Source: Buxus sempervirens
Taxonomy: Eukaryota; Streptophyta; Magnoliopsida; Buxales; Buxaceae
Length of the DNA: 64,000 nt
Assembly: GCA_947561395.2 (NCBI GenBank)
Contig: OX387184.1
Coordinates: 7,688,001-7,752,000, forward strand
Reading direction: 5' to 3'
Below are positions 1 through 11,500 of this stretch, piece by piece. The notes under the pieces were generated by a model. The model saw only the letters and a program-made list of their open reading frames with translations, did not search any database and was not told the origin of the DNA. How positions within the stretch are numbered: position 1 is the stretch's first letter; every line of letters starts with the position of its first letter. The position numbers and the translations under genes are program-made.

Positions 1-642
1 AATATTGAGTGGCAATAAGAGATAAACAGGAGATTTGTGAAGGCTGTAAATTCTCATCCATGGATTTCAAAAAAAAAAAAAAAATTTCTTTCGTAATTAT
101 GATTTAAACTTATAAACTCCATTTCTCCCATGATCCCTGAGATCCTGTGCACAAGGAATTTTTATATCTTTGTGTTATATATTCAGAATTATTGAAGGTC
201 TTCCGACCATCTTCACTTCCTCGATTTTAGTGTTATATATGCGAGAGGATCCTGAGACATGGAATCATTTCAGTTAACCAAAGCTTGTCTGAACTGAGAG
301 AGACAACTGAGACCGAGGGGCTCTTCCTTTCATGGCTTTGCCGACTAATGCTCGGAGCTAATTCAGTTGGAGCTTTCGACATTTTGGCTACGGTTGTGAC
401 ATCCGTGGACTGGAAAGGTTGTATTGAGTCTGCCATCTCGGAAATACTTCTTTTATATAAGATAGAAAATGATAAAGGCAATAAGTACAACTACGCAGGG
501 TATCATCTCATTGAAATCATAATGTTAAGAATATAATTAAATATATAAAGTTCACCCATCTTATTAACTTAAGTTTTTGGTGAGATATGTGTTATATATC
601 ATCAAACATTCAAGACAATATTATTTATCGTTATGTATATTA
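1..642. other. Intergenic DNA, no gene recognised
   Basis: AT-rich sequence with a short A-run near 67-83. Two overlapping open frames of about 84 codons, one on each strand, lie at 233-536. They resemble no family I know and I see no splice signals that would extend them, so I do not call a gene. Confidence 0.5.
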
Positions 643-762
643 ACTTATTTATTTATGGGTGTGACATAGGGGTGCTTATCAGGCCGGGCCCAGCACGGCA
701 TGGCTTATTTATTTATGGGTGTGACATTGGGGTGCTTGTCAGGCCGGGTCGGCACGGCCCAT
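643..762. repeat. 60-bp tandem duplication at the edge of a hAT relic
   Basis: The same roughly 60-bp block occurs twice back to back (643-702 and 703-762). Each copy has cttatttatttatgggtg, then gtgacat, then ggggtgctt and a GC-rich aggccggg stretch. A few substitutions separate the copies. The second half of each copy is the start of the hAT-like left end, so the duplication involves the transposon terminus and its flank. Confidence 0.8.
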
Positions 763-1267
763 GGCCTTAGCTGTGCCCTGATTCTAGGGCCCGTGGCCCG
801 TTAGGGCATGGCCCGCGTCAAGTGGGCTAGTTTGGTCGGGTCGCCTGGCACACAAATTTTTTACCCCAAAAAAATAGTTTTTTCCCCTTTTTTTACAATT
901 TTACCCCTCCAACCTAGTTGGGATAAATGAGTGCCAACTTATTTGGAATGTACTTATACTATAGTGATGCAGTATTATTTGTGCAAGTGTATTATGTATA
1001 AGTATGGTTGTATTTGAAAAGTTGTACATTTGTACTTATAATAATTAATTTATTTAAATTTTTTTAAACAAATTCTATCCCAATATGTGTAAAACATTTT
1101 TGTGAATAATAAACATATTTTTTCAGAATTTTTTACATTTTCTCCAATTTTTTTGCAAAAAAAGGACCCCAGCCCTAATCGTGCTTGGGTTTTTCTTGAC
1201 GGGCCAGGCACGGCACGGTCGGTCAAGGAAACGTGCCGTGCCCGAGCTAGTCCGTTTAGCAACCCTA
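667..1267. mobile_element. Non-autonomous hAT deletion derivative
   Basis: The right end (tccgtttagcaaccct, ending 1267) matches the right terminus of the complete hAT copy at 14900-21930. The left end (taggggtgct at 667) is a diverged version of that element's left terminus. The interior (about 905-1135, including atagtgatgcagtattattt) matches the subterminal 3' region of the same element at about 21,535-21,740. No transposase sequence remains. Subterminal DNA is rich in GGCCCGG/GCACGG motifs, as in the complete copy. The flanking 8-mers (gtgtgaca left, acgtgata right) match at only 5 of 8 positions, all three differences being transitions, so the target duplication is decayed or coincidental. 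Confidence 0.7.
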
Positions 1268-3000
1268 ACGTGATATCTCAAAAATTTTTATTTATCCTTG
1301 CATTTGATATAAAATGTTTTAGTATGAATATTGAGAATTTGGATGAAAAATCAACGAAGTCATAAAGATCTGGAGATTAATGAGTTGTCGATTGATCGAG
1401 AATTCGCCTGCGGAATGGCACTCTCACGAAAGCAAATTGGAAGTTCACCAATTAATTGAGGTCACAGCATCAATCGAGAATTCACCGATTAATTAGGAAG
1501 GATAATCAACAGACGTAATCAAGATCGTCATCCAGTATAGTACCTTACCTCTAGCAGTTAGCATCACAATCTTATTTACCTGAAAGGTATAATTAAACCT
1601 TTAAAAATTTGACTTTTCAATTTCCATTCAAAATTTTTACACGTTTTTAATGTTTCATACCAAAAGGATGCCAAAGTTACTGATGCAGAAGTCTTCAATT
1701 AAACCTATGAAAAACCCATAATACAAGAAATAATTAAAAATTACATTTTTTTTTCACTTGGGGAATAACAGTTTCTCCTTAGATATTGACTGAAGTGCAT
1801 GCATCATCCCTCTTATTTAATTTTTCAAAAACAAAAATCCATATAATATGGGAGTGGTTATCATATTAGAATTAAGTTGCTATCTCGATGAAATCTCTTA
1901 AATTTATTAATTAAAATTTCGTAATATTTTTTTGAGTGCTGATGTAAGAGTTTACGAACAAAAAAAAAAAAAAAAAAAAAAAAAATAATAATAATAATAA
2001 TAATAGCTAAAAAGAACGGCAATGCCCACGTAGGTAACGCTCTATGAGAGTCAGCATGACACAATAAAAGAACCTTGAGGTCATTTCGGTATAAAAGAAG
2101 TAATTAACTGTCAATTCCGGCTACAGCCCGCAACTACCATGCGACGGGAATTGCAATTTTATTACGTTCTCCGCCTTTCCCGCAGATGCTGTTTGTCTGT
2201 GCTTTTACCAGAAGAATAAGGGAAAATTGGTTTGAGTGATATTTTTTGAAATAATTCAGATTTAGTAGATCAATTGTGAAAATTAATGATGCTTTTTTAA
2301 AATAATTAAGAATTAGTATCATTTTAACATAATTAAGAATTAGTGATTCTTGGTCGGAAGAAAGGTTCTGTAAAGAGTAAAATGACACTGATTTATAATT
2401 ATTTCTAAAAAATTATCACTAATTATTAATTTCCAAGAATTAACCAACTGAATATAAATTATTTTGAAAAGATCGCTCAACACCGATTTCTCCGAAGAAT
2501 AAACCAATGAAATAAAATGCTTTAATCCAATTCCAGAAAAGCGAAAAGAGGAAAAGAGAATTCGTTTTCTGAACGAATCAAAATGCACACCTGGTAATTT
2601 GCTGGGCCAACGTCAGCTGACTTCTAGACCTTTTAGCTGCATTGACAACCAATTAAGAAAGTCAATAAATGCTCGTAAGCCAAGTAAAGGAGGGGCCAAC
2701 TCGCTCTCTTTTTAAATTCTTCAAGTGGTGTCGGTTTGATTAAGCGACTGGTCTATTACTTTTAGTAAACCTGCCATTAGTGCGCACCATCACTTTAGAT
2801 TTCTTCTTTGTTTCTTTCTTCGACCCAACTGTTCGCTTTGAATGAGTTGCTGCCTTTCTTGAACAAGTCTTCGCCCATGGCGTTTGCCCGCCGGCCTTCT
2901 CGGTTTTGAATAACTCCCTCCTCCTTGAAAATTTTTATCTTCTTTACAAAGATGCCCAGAAAGAATCTCTTAGATGCACAAGGAAACTGAGAAATAGGGG
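1268..3000. other. Intergenic DNA and likely promoter of the SPRY gene
   Basis: AT-rich, with short direct repeats such as aattaagaattagt near 2,306-2,345. No open frame has family resemblance. The last few hundred bases before 3001 should contain the promoter and 5' UTR of the downstream plus-strand gene. I cannot point to a convincing TATA box. Confidence 0.4.
1960..2005. repeat. Poly(A) plus (AAT)n microsatellite
   Basis: An A-run of about 25 bases runs directly into seven or more AAT units. It is a simple-sequence repeat and likely length-polymorphic. Confidence 0.95.
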
Positions 3001-4539
3001 ATGCAAGAATGGGTGAAGGTCTTAGCGGCGGCGGTGCCCGTCGCAGCTCTTTTGGTTCTTGTCGTCGTGGTTCACCGGCGGTGCTGCTCATGCAATGGCC
3101 GTAGGAGGGATTTTGTGGAGACTTCACAGGTGAGAAATGAGAGCCTACAATCTGGGATTGCGAGGCTTCATCTTGCCAGCGACGCCAAGAATCTGGCGAG
3201 TTTGAATCATCAACTTGAGGTAGAAAACAAGAGGAAGCCTAATTATTATGCAATTCGACGTGGGGTGTCGGCGAAACCTGTGTTTAATTGGGCTGATCAT
3301 CCTTGGCTAGTTTCGGAGGCCGTCGAGCATGGATGGTCAAGATTCGCCTTCACGGTCTACACCTCGTCTCCGTCAACGCGATCGGCGCTGCTTTTATGCG
3401 GGAGGGGAGACGAGGGAGGGGAGAGGGAGGCGGAGATCAGCTGGGAGGTGTTTCCTGGATCGGCGGATTTCATGCAGAAGGTGCGGCTCAATTCTGGGTT
3501 GAAGAAGATAAATTCAGGCACGTCTTCTTTGGGTGCTTCATGTGTGATTAAGACCGCTTTGCCTCTGCCAGGCCCTCCCTTAGGTGATTCCTCCTTCCCT
3601 CAAGAAGCGTATTTTGAGATTACAATCTTGTCTTGTCAGGGAGATGATCAATTAAACAAGGTCAAGCGGAGTTCAAACGATGGGGAACGAACTAAACTCA
3701 TCCAAGAGACTGCCGAATCGAAAGCAAATTCGGATTCGTTAATGCATGTCCCCAGCTGCAACGGCGACAAGAGATTTGGGGAGTCAAAGCTTATTGGGAG
3801 CCAAAAAGAAGGCAAAGGGGAAGCTGTGATGTTATCTCTAGGGCTTACTGGAGGAGGCTCTCTTCCTCTGAAACTTCCCGGATCCTATCCTGGCTCTATC
3901 GGTTTCAACTCCAATGGTTCTGTTTACCTCGACGGTAAGTCTTTTACGGTTCCAAGCAGTCTTTAAGTCTTTTCGTTACTTCAGATGAAACAGAGGTACC
4001 AACTCATGTCCCCAAATTGATCCTCTCTGTCAGGAACGAAGCTTGTGCTCGAAGCTGAAAAGGGAGAGTGGGGAAGAACGAATAAGGTGATCGGCTGCGG
4101 TTTTGATCCATACCAGAAGAAGGTATGCTTCACCGTTGATTCAGAATTGCTTCACGTAATCCATTGCAAATCGGAGGATTTTGGGAGCCCACTTTATCCA
4201 ACTCTGGCTGCGAATGTTGATGTTCTAGTTGTGATTAATTTCGGACAAAGTGCCTTCAAGTACGCACCGGCCAATTCACGGCGGACACCTAACCCATGCT
4301 TCATTGATGCTGTGAGCAATGCTCAAGCCGCTGTTCTGGGTTACGAAGATAGCAAAGAGCTCTTCTCAATGGGGAGAATCGATTCTCAGTGGCGAAACAG
4401 ATCAACAAACAACAAAAACAGCCACGGTAATGCTACCCCCGTCACAGGATCGGACGTGGATGCGGATTCTGAAGCAGACTTGTTTGAAATAGTCTTGGAT
4501 AGATATGGCAGATCCCCAAGCACAATACAGCAAAAATGA
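3001..4539 (+). CDS. Membrane-anchored SPRY-domain protein, two exons
   Basis: Exon 1 is 3001-3934 and exon 2 is 4034-4539. The intron has a clear donor (gacg|gtaagt) and acceptor (gtcag|gaacg) and splits a Gly codon (phase 1). The joined product is 479 aa. An N-terminal hydrophobic helix (about residues 7-24) followed by a basic, Cys-rich stretch (RRCCSCNGRRR) suggests a single-pass or anchored membrane protein with the rest cytosolic. The C-terminal two thirds resembles a plant SPRY (SPla/ryanodine receptor) domain, seen in VMLSLGLTGGG, GSIGFNSNGSVYLDG and the post-intron IGCGFDPYQKKVCFTVD and INFGQSAFKYAP. SPRY domains are protein-interaction modules; the partner cannot be read here. Plants have a small family with this same anchor-plus-SPRY layout. 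The frame is intact. The start is the first ATG, directly before the hydrophobic helix. The gene converges with the RNA-binding-protein gene. Confidence 0.88.
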
Positions 4540-5516
4540 TTTTTAAATTAACAGATTAGTTGTGATTCTGTGAATAGCATAGACGGTAGCCCAAAAAAAA
4601 AAAAAAAAACTGGACAGACAAATTCGAGTACATAATCATGGCGGTCTTTGAGAGAGAACAGTCGAATTGATCAAACTGCATATAAATATTAAACAATTGG
4701 TAGTTACATAGAGTGCCGTGACGTTGCTTCACAAGTTGAGGGATGAAACCCTCTTCCACTGTAAACGTTGACTTCTCCAATATTACAACTGTTAGAGATT
4801 TTCGTTTCTCCTCTGATGTTTCAGTTTCGATTGTTGTTCTTGCCTTTTTCTTTTTTACTCAAATACAACTCCCTGTCCACTTTCGTCTCCAACAAGCATA
4901 TACCTTGATATAGAATTTATCAATGTCGTGTCTTCTACATTTTCCATTCTTTATATGCAAGGCTTTTAACATTATCAACGTCTCAAAGGTTTAACATTTG
5001 CTTTTACTTTGAACAGGCACGACGATGAACAGGGTTGCTTACATACAAAACCAAGTCAGAAATTTGATACATTAAACACTCAGATCACAGAATGCGAGTA
5101 GAAAAAAAAAATACGCCCCAGAATCAACCATTGGAATAGACTACACTTGCAGCAACACTCATTTCTAGTCTCTTTATATCTGTCTGATGGGTAGTCTGCC
5201 AATGCATTTGCCAAGACCACATGAATGGCAGAGAAGCTGATGAAAAGCCATTACTTAAGCCCACCTAATAGCAGATTATTAGACATAAGATGCTTTAACT
5301 GATTTTTAAATGGAACATCTCTCTATCAGCTGCCAAATAATATAGGTTATGTGTATCGACTGCGGCAATAGCAACCAAATGACCATTCTTCTACCCTTGT
5401 TCTCTGCCAAACTATGTTGACTTCTTACGCAAACCCATTCGTGATTTTGCATATCTAGATTTTTTGTTAAATGAAAACCGTAATAAGGTACACAAATTAG
5501 CAGAATGTAGGAAGAA
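4540..5516. other. Convergent intergenic and 3' UTR region
   Basis: This is the space between two convergent genes (stops at 4537-4539 on + and 5517-5519 on -). It has an A-run near 4592-4609 and no coding signal. It presumably holds both 3' UTRs and polyadenylation sites; aataaa-like motifs are too common in this AT-rich DNA to assign. Confidence 0.5.
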
Positions 5517-8500
5517 TCAGCTACATTTTTCTTTTTCATATACGATACGATTATAAGTTTTAAAAGGATACTCCAACCGCATACCCTCCCCGTCTGTTGA
5601 GGAGTGGAGAATGGTGCCCTGTAAATGATTAAGGGCTCCAGTTGCACAGGCAACATCCTGCAAAACCAATAAACCGTTGCAGAGTTAAATGATGGGCTGC
5701 AGTTGGCAAAAGGCAACAAAATTATTACTGGACACTTTGGAGTCATCATGCCAGGGGTAAAAAAAATGCCAAATTTCAACCACAAACATGTTTCTTAATG
5801 CATACAATTCATAGAGCATGCAGTCATATACATGGGGGTTTTTTTTTAAGGAAATAAGTTACATTATTGCATAAAGAAATAATAAATAAGGAAATAAAAT
5901 ATGGCAAGGAAATATCATAAGTTACAGTTTTCTTTTATGAGGTAAAGTCTGGCTGCAGTAAAGGGCAAGGGAAAACCTGAAAGTCGACAAATGCAACTGG
6001 AGCTCCAAATTTATTCTGCATCTTCAATTTCAAAAATCCTGGGCATCTGGGCATGGACAAAGCAAATACAAGCAAGATATACTTAATTTGTGATAAATTA
6101 AATTCAAAAAGTACAAAATAGAACCAGTTGTTGTGAACCTTGAAAATACTTGAGTTAACTCTTCTTCTGAACAAGCTGGTCCCAGATTAGCCACAAAAAG
6201 TGTCGGACATGGATTAACATTTTGTGGTGCTGAAGAATTGTTCTGATGATATAGCTAAGAACTTTAGAATACAGAATTTGATGAATAAGTGTCCAAATGC
6301 ACTCAATTCCAGCAGAGGAAGTTTGGCAAAATATTGCAAGTAAAATTTTGGCATTACCACTAAAATTAATCAAAAATTAGCCCAAAGCACTAAGATTCAA
6401 TGAAAAGGTGGAATCCATATTCAGCAATTTTATAAGACATTAAAGACAACCCAATAATGAATGGGTAGGATTCAGGGCTTGGACAGTGATTCATGCAGGC
6501 TAATTTAGCTGTCAATATCATGAAATACTCTCTGATGGCATTCCTGCAGTATTTTCATCATACAATGTCTAATTCAGAGAGAAAGCAGTCCCTTTATTAG
6601 CCCTTATTTACATGAGAAGCAAATACTGTGTCACATTCAATAGATGTTTATTTGCTAGTCTAGTCTTTAGATCTGGTTGATGACAATGCCATGCCTTCAC
6701 ATTTAGAAAAAAATTGAAACATGCATTTGAAGTTCTCAAGACAGTTCATATAAAGGAAGATTACTGTGATTTAATAATAACAAATGATAAAGACTAAAGT
6801 TTATAGGCTTCTTTCTTTTCCTTGGGGAAAAATGAACTTTGGACGATTTCTCAACATAAGCATCATATAATGGAACATATTTGAAGGATTTGAGTGGAAC
6901 AACTTTGTTAATGGTTATTCCATGTTATATTTCTCCAGACTTGAAACAGCAGGAACCACAATCAAGAGATAGCCAGACAAAAGTTTTGCAAAGAGGAATG
7001 TGATTTCTTGTTACTTCTTAAAACGAAATGCAGAAGATGATTGTGGAATTAATAAGCAACTTTGTTTTAAAAACCAAATTAGGACAATACTTCTATTTCT
7101 AATTTTCAATTGTATAAAATCCTCTTTTTATCTTCATTAAACTGTTGAATTTTGGTGAAGAACATCTATTTAATATCTTCTTATCATAGTTTGTATATAA
7201 GATTGTCTTTCCTTAAATGGAGGACTTCCTAAGATGTGCTTTCCAGTAGCATGCAGAATTAATAGCCGTCATCCAATGTGTCTATCTATTCATTTCAAAG
7301 ATTTAAGACCGCTCGTATGAAGAACTACAAAAAATAAAGAATAATGTAGAACTGTTCACGTTGATTTATATAGAATTCTGTACAAACTGTTCAAACTGAT
7401 TCACAATGATATAGAGAAGGAGATAGGTTCAAAATGATCTAGAGCACCTTTACATGCATGGAATTTCAGGAAACCCACTTGGATGAGGGAAAAAAATTCA
7501 AAGGAATCAAGAAGATGGAATCTCTCCTACAAAAAAACCTAATAAGGTAACCAGGGTTTAAAGGTATTGGTATCCTTGGCCATATCAGTCAGCTCTGATA
7601 CCAATATGGATTGATCGATCTTGACTGGTTTGAGACTGGATCAGTTTGCAATGTGTTTATGAAACTAAGAGTTTGCTCATGTATAAGAGCAAGAGTATAA
7701 TTAGCTATATCAATCATAACAATGGAGACCAACCAATCTAGATAGTATCAGACTGGACCATTTTGAGACACAAGTATTGACAGATAGGTTTAATTTTATG
7801 TCTCCAAAAGGTCCAGTCTAATAAATGATACAGATTGATCGATCTGCATCAGTATTGAATGATACTCTAAACAATGAAGATAAGATTCCAGTACATTTTG
7901 AGCAATATCTTGACATGGAATAAAAAGGAAGGAGGGATAAAGATAATTGATTGCCTAGCCTCAATTTAGGTAACTGTTTATTTGGTTTGGTACTCACATT
8001 CTCAAATATCAATTCGGTTAGAAAGAATTTGAAGCTGCAGAATGTTGATCAATATTCACTTAATCTTATCCATCAGATATTTCATAACTCCAGACTTGCA
8101 AGATTCATTGTTTGGAAAAGTGAGATTAGGCTTTAGAATGAAATTCCTGCAAGGGGATAACCCGCATTATTAACTTGCACAAATGTTCAATACTGAAATT
8201 GCATTGTGAACTCCACCTGCATTTTGAAATATACAAAAATGACGACACCAGACCTACCATAATTTATGATGAGAACCAGAGTAACTAACCTGCCATTTCA
8301 TTTTTGCCTAAATTAGTTCTGAACATGCACTTGGGTTTCGATGTATATTCAATTAAAGACACCAAGTCACCTCCAAGTTACAGCAGAGTTCCTTGATCTC
8401 ATCTAATATGAGATTTACCCTCCAAAGTCCTTGGTCTGCATTTGGGCCTGTTAAGGGGATAAGGAAAAGGCCTTGGCGATATTTGATGTACTTGACAAAA

Positions 8501-11500
8501 TATCCAATTATTTCTTCAAGCATGACTGTATTTTCATATTTTTAATGGCAAGAGTGACCTTGAAATAACTTCCAATTAAACAGCTAGATCATTGTTGAAT
8601 ATCCAAGGAAACCTTATGCTGAGATGCTCAGACAAATTCTTTCTTTAACTTGCATGGGAGCAACACTATCCCAGCATCATTCAAGAGCCTTGTCAAAGCC
8701 TATGTTGCACAATTCTGAGAGGAAGTTTGAAGCACAAAATGTTTCACCTTTGAATTTTTAAATTATGGACCAAAGGATCTGGAACTCCAATTAGGAAGTT
8801 ATATCTTGTCACCTAGGTGCTACCACACACATGCAAAATAGTTGTCTTCAAAGATGAAAAAAAATATGGCCCATCCCAAACCAGTTAATCTCAGCAATAC
8901 AACTCTTGTTCTAGTCTCCCAATCTGTCAAAAAATGTTGTCTTCGAATTTTTCTGTCTGTTTGTCTATTTAAGTGAATTTTTGGTTGAAACCATCAAAGG
9001 CCATTTCAATCTTGTTCTCATCCTTGTGCTTCAATAAGCAGCCCCTCACACCTCTTCATAGTCTGCTTCCCACAGTCTTCGATATTGGCCTACTTTACTT
9101 TATCTCTATTTATGGAAAACTCTTCCTTTATGCACACTGGGGATACCATCATCTAAGAAAACATCACATGATCCCCTTTACACACTGGTAATTTATTCAG
9201 AGGGAGAACCTGGAGAGAAACCAAAGGAACATAGAGATGGAGGTAACATGTGTTTGTGAGAAAAGAGTAAGGGGTGGTAGGAAGAGAATAGGACTAAGGA
9301 CAGAGATAGAGAAATGGGAAGGAGAGAGTGAGAAAAAGAATGGTGAAATAAATGGCAAGATACAAATAAGAGAGATCCTAGGAGGGAGATGGGTTGTACC
9401 AAGTTGACTAATTGGCAAATTGTCCTTGTACTTCTTACTCATCCTTCTCCTCAATCAGTTAATGATCTTTTATTTTATTTCTTGATTAAATAAATAAGGA
9501 AATAGTGTTTAAGCTTATATGCTAATATAATTATTATTTTATAAGTAAAGGTAATATAAAAATTAATATCCAGTGCATTATCTAGGCAACCAATTGCCCA
9601 AACTTCAAAACCAAAAACCTATCAAACCACGAAGATGCATGGGCAACTAGAAAGCCACATTTGATAACTAAGGCAAGTACTTCAGGACAAAACTGGAGTG
9701 AAATAGAGATGTTCAAGAATGCATGAATTAAGGATAAATGGATAATAAATGAAAGTTGAGGAAATCAGCAAGACGGGAAAGGCAATATACACTTGGAAGA
9801 CAGAACAAAAGAGGAACATATGCAGCTAGGAGCTCGTTGCACTTCTGAAATGGGCTGGAAACAAAGTCAATAGTGAAATTTCTAAAAGATGGAGATAAAT
9901 AACCCAATATTTTTTATGCAAAGAACAAATTTTGACCAGTAAAATTCATAAATCATAACGTCAGGTTTAGGTCCTTGACCCTGCAATTTATTATAAACTT
10001 ACCTGGTTTTATGAAAATATTACCCGATTAATATGCTTTCAGGGCTATGGAAATTGATATCTTGATTGCCACAATGTGGTGAGGTATGAGAGTATTTACT
10101 GTTTTCGGCTTCTAAGAAAGACAGCAGATTTCTAATTTCATGAAATTAATAAAGACAAGGGAGATGATAGGAGGGGTAAATTAATATTAGTAAGTGAAAA
10201 CATTCATTTTGAGCATAACCCATGCAAGAAAAATAAACATTTCCTTGTAGGTGTACATCTAGTTTTCCAAATCAACAATCACAATTATCACATTTATGGC
10301 CAAAAAAAGAAAAATCAAATATAATATTATGGATATTAGAATTAAATCTATCACTACTCAAAAAAATTTCTCAGAGCAAAATGAGTAAGGTAAATGCAAA
10401 AGTAACTTCTACCACTATATTTGACTTCAAAACTGGATAACGATGGGAGGATGAACTCACCACTTTCGTACTTTCTGCATCATTCACAGCTCCGCCATCA
10501 AAGTTGGCACGACTGCAATCATGAAGAAAATGGTGAAATTAGCTAATTGATGTCAGAGACTTACAGGGCAAAATACTGTTCTCCAACTTCAGGAAGTAGC
10601 CACCCTAAGCTGCTTTACCAGGCTCTTGAGCTTCCAGTTACTGACTTTTAGAATGACATATATAGTGCTGATACTGATTTCTTGAATAAGGAATTACTAC
10701 AAATAAGAAACTGTGCTCAAGCAGTGCAGACAACCTTTGTGTAGATGGATAACCAATCATGTTGTAAGCAGTATTAACCATTCCAGGCAAGTGTACATTG
10801 CTGCCAACACCTGTTAGCGTCCAAGCGTGCCAAAAATGTGCAACATGAGATTGTAGAAAATGTGCTCCCCAGTGACTAAGGAACTAACTTTTACTACCAG
10901 AAAAGACAACATGCTGGGAAAGAAGTGAGTTTTGTAACAATTATAATTTCTTTTTTAAAAAAATAAGGCTTTTTATTTACTGAAACAACAAGATCAACCA
11001 AAATAAAACAAGCAAGATAGCAAATAAGGGAGAGGGGGTGACAGGGAGGAAGAGTCAATACAGAGCTAGAATGAGCAAAACAAACTTCATACAAGCTCTA
11101 AAATGTTCAGGGAAATCGTCTTACCAGAATCGGGAATGCCCCATGAAAACGCATCAGATCCTTTGACTTTTTTATCAGAAGAACCAGACCTTCCATCATC
11201 TGGTTATCATAATCAATAGTTCAGCCATAACTTCGTTGTCAGACCACAATTAGTAATAAAGCAACAGAAAATTGAATAAGTTTAAACCGTCAGTTATAGA
11301 CCTGTTCTTGAGCGTTTTGACCTGGAATTTGATTTTGCAAGATCAATATATAGAGTTGACTCCTTCTCAAGGTCAAATACCATGCCCTGCAAGGTGTAGA
11401 ATTAACAGCTTTTAGCAGAGGAAAATGAAGGTTGTCACAATCATAGCAGCAGCTTACTGCTTCCCTATCATGTTTTTTCATGTTTCATAGTTGAAGACCA

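Noticed and set aside
3303-3551. Alternative-frame ORF inside SPRY exon 1
   Set aside because: Shadow of the real reading frame, with Gly/Arg-rich composition.
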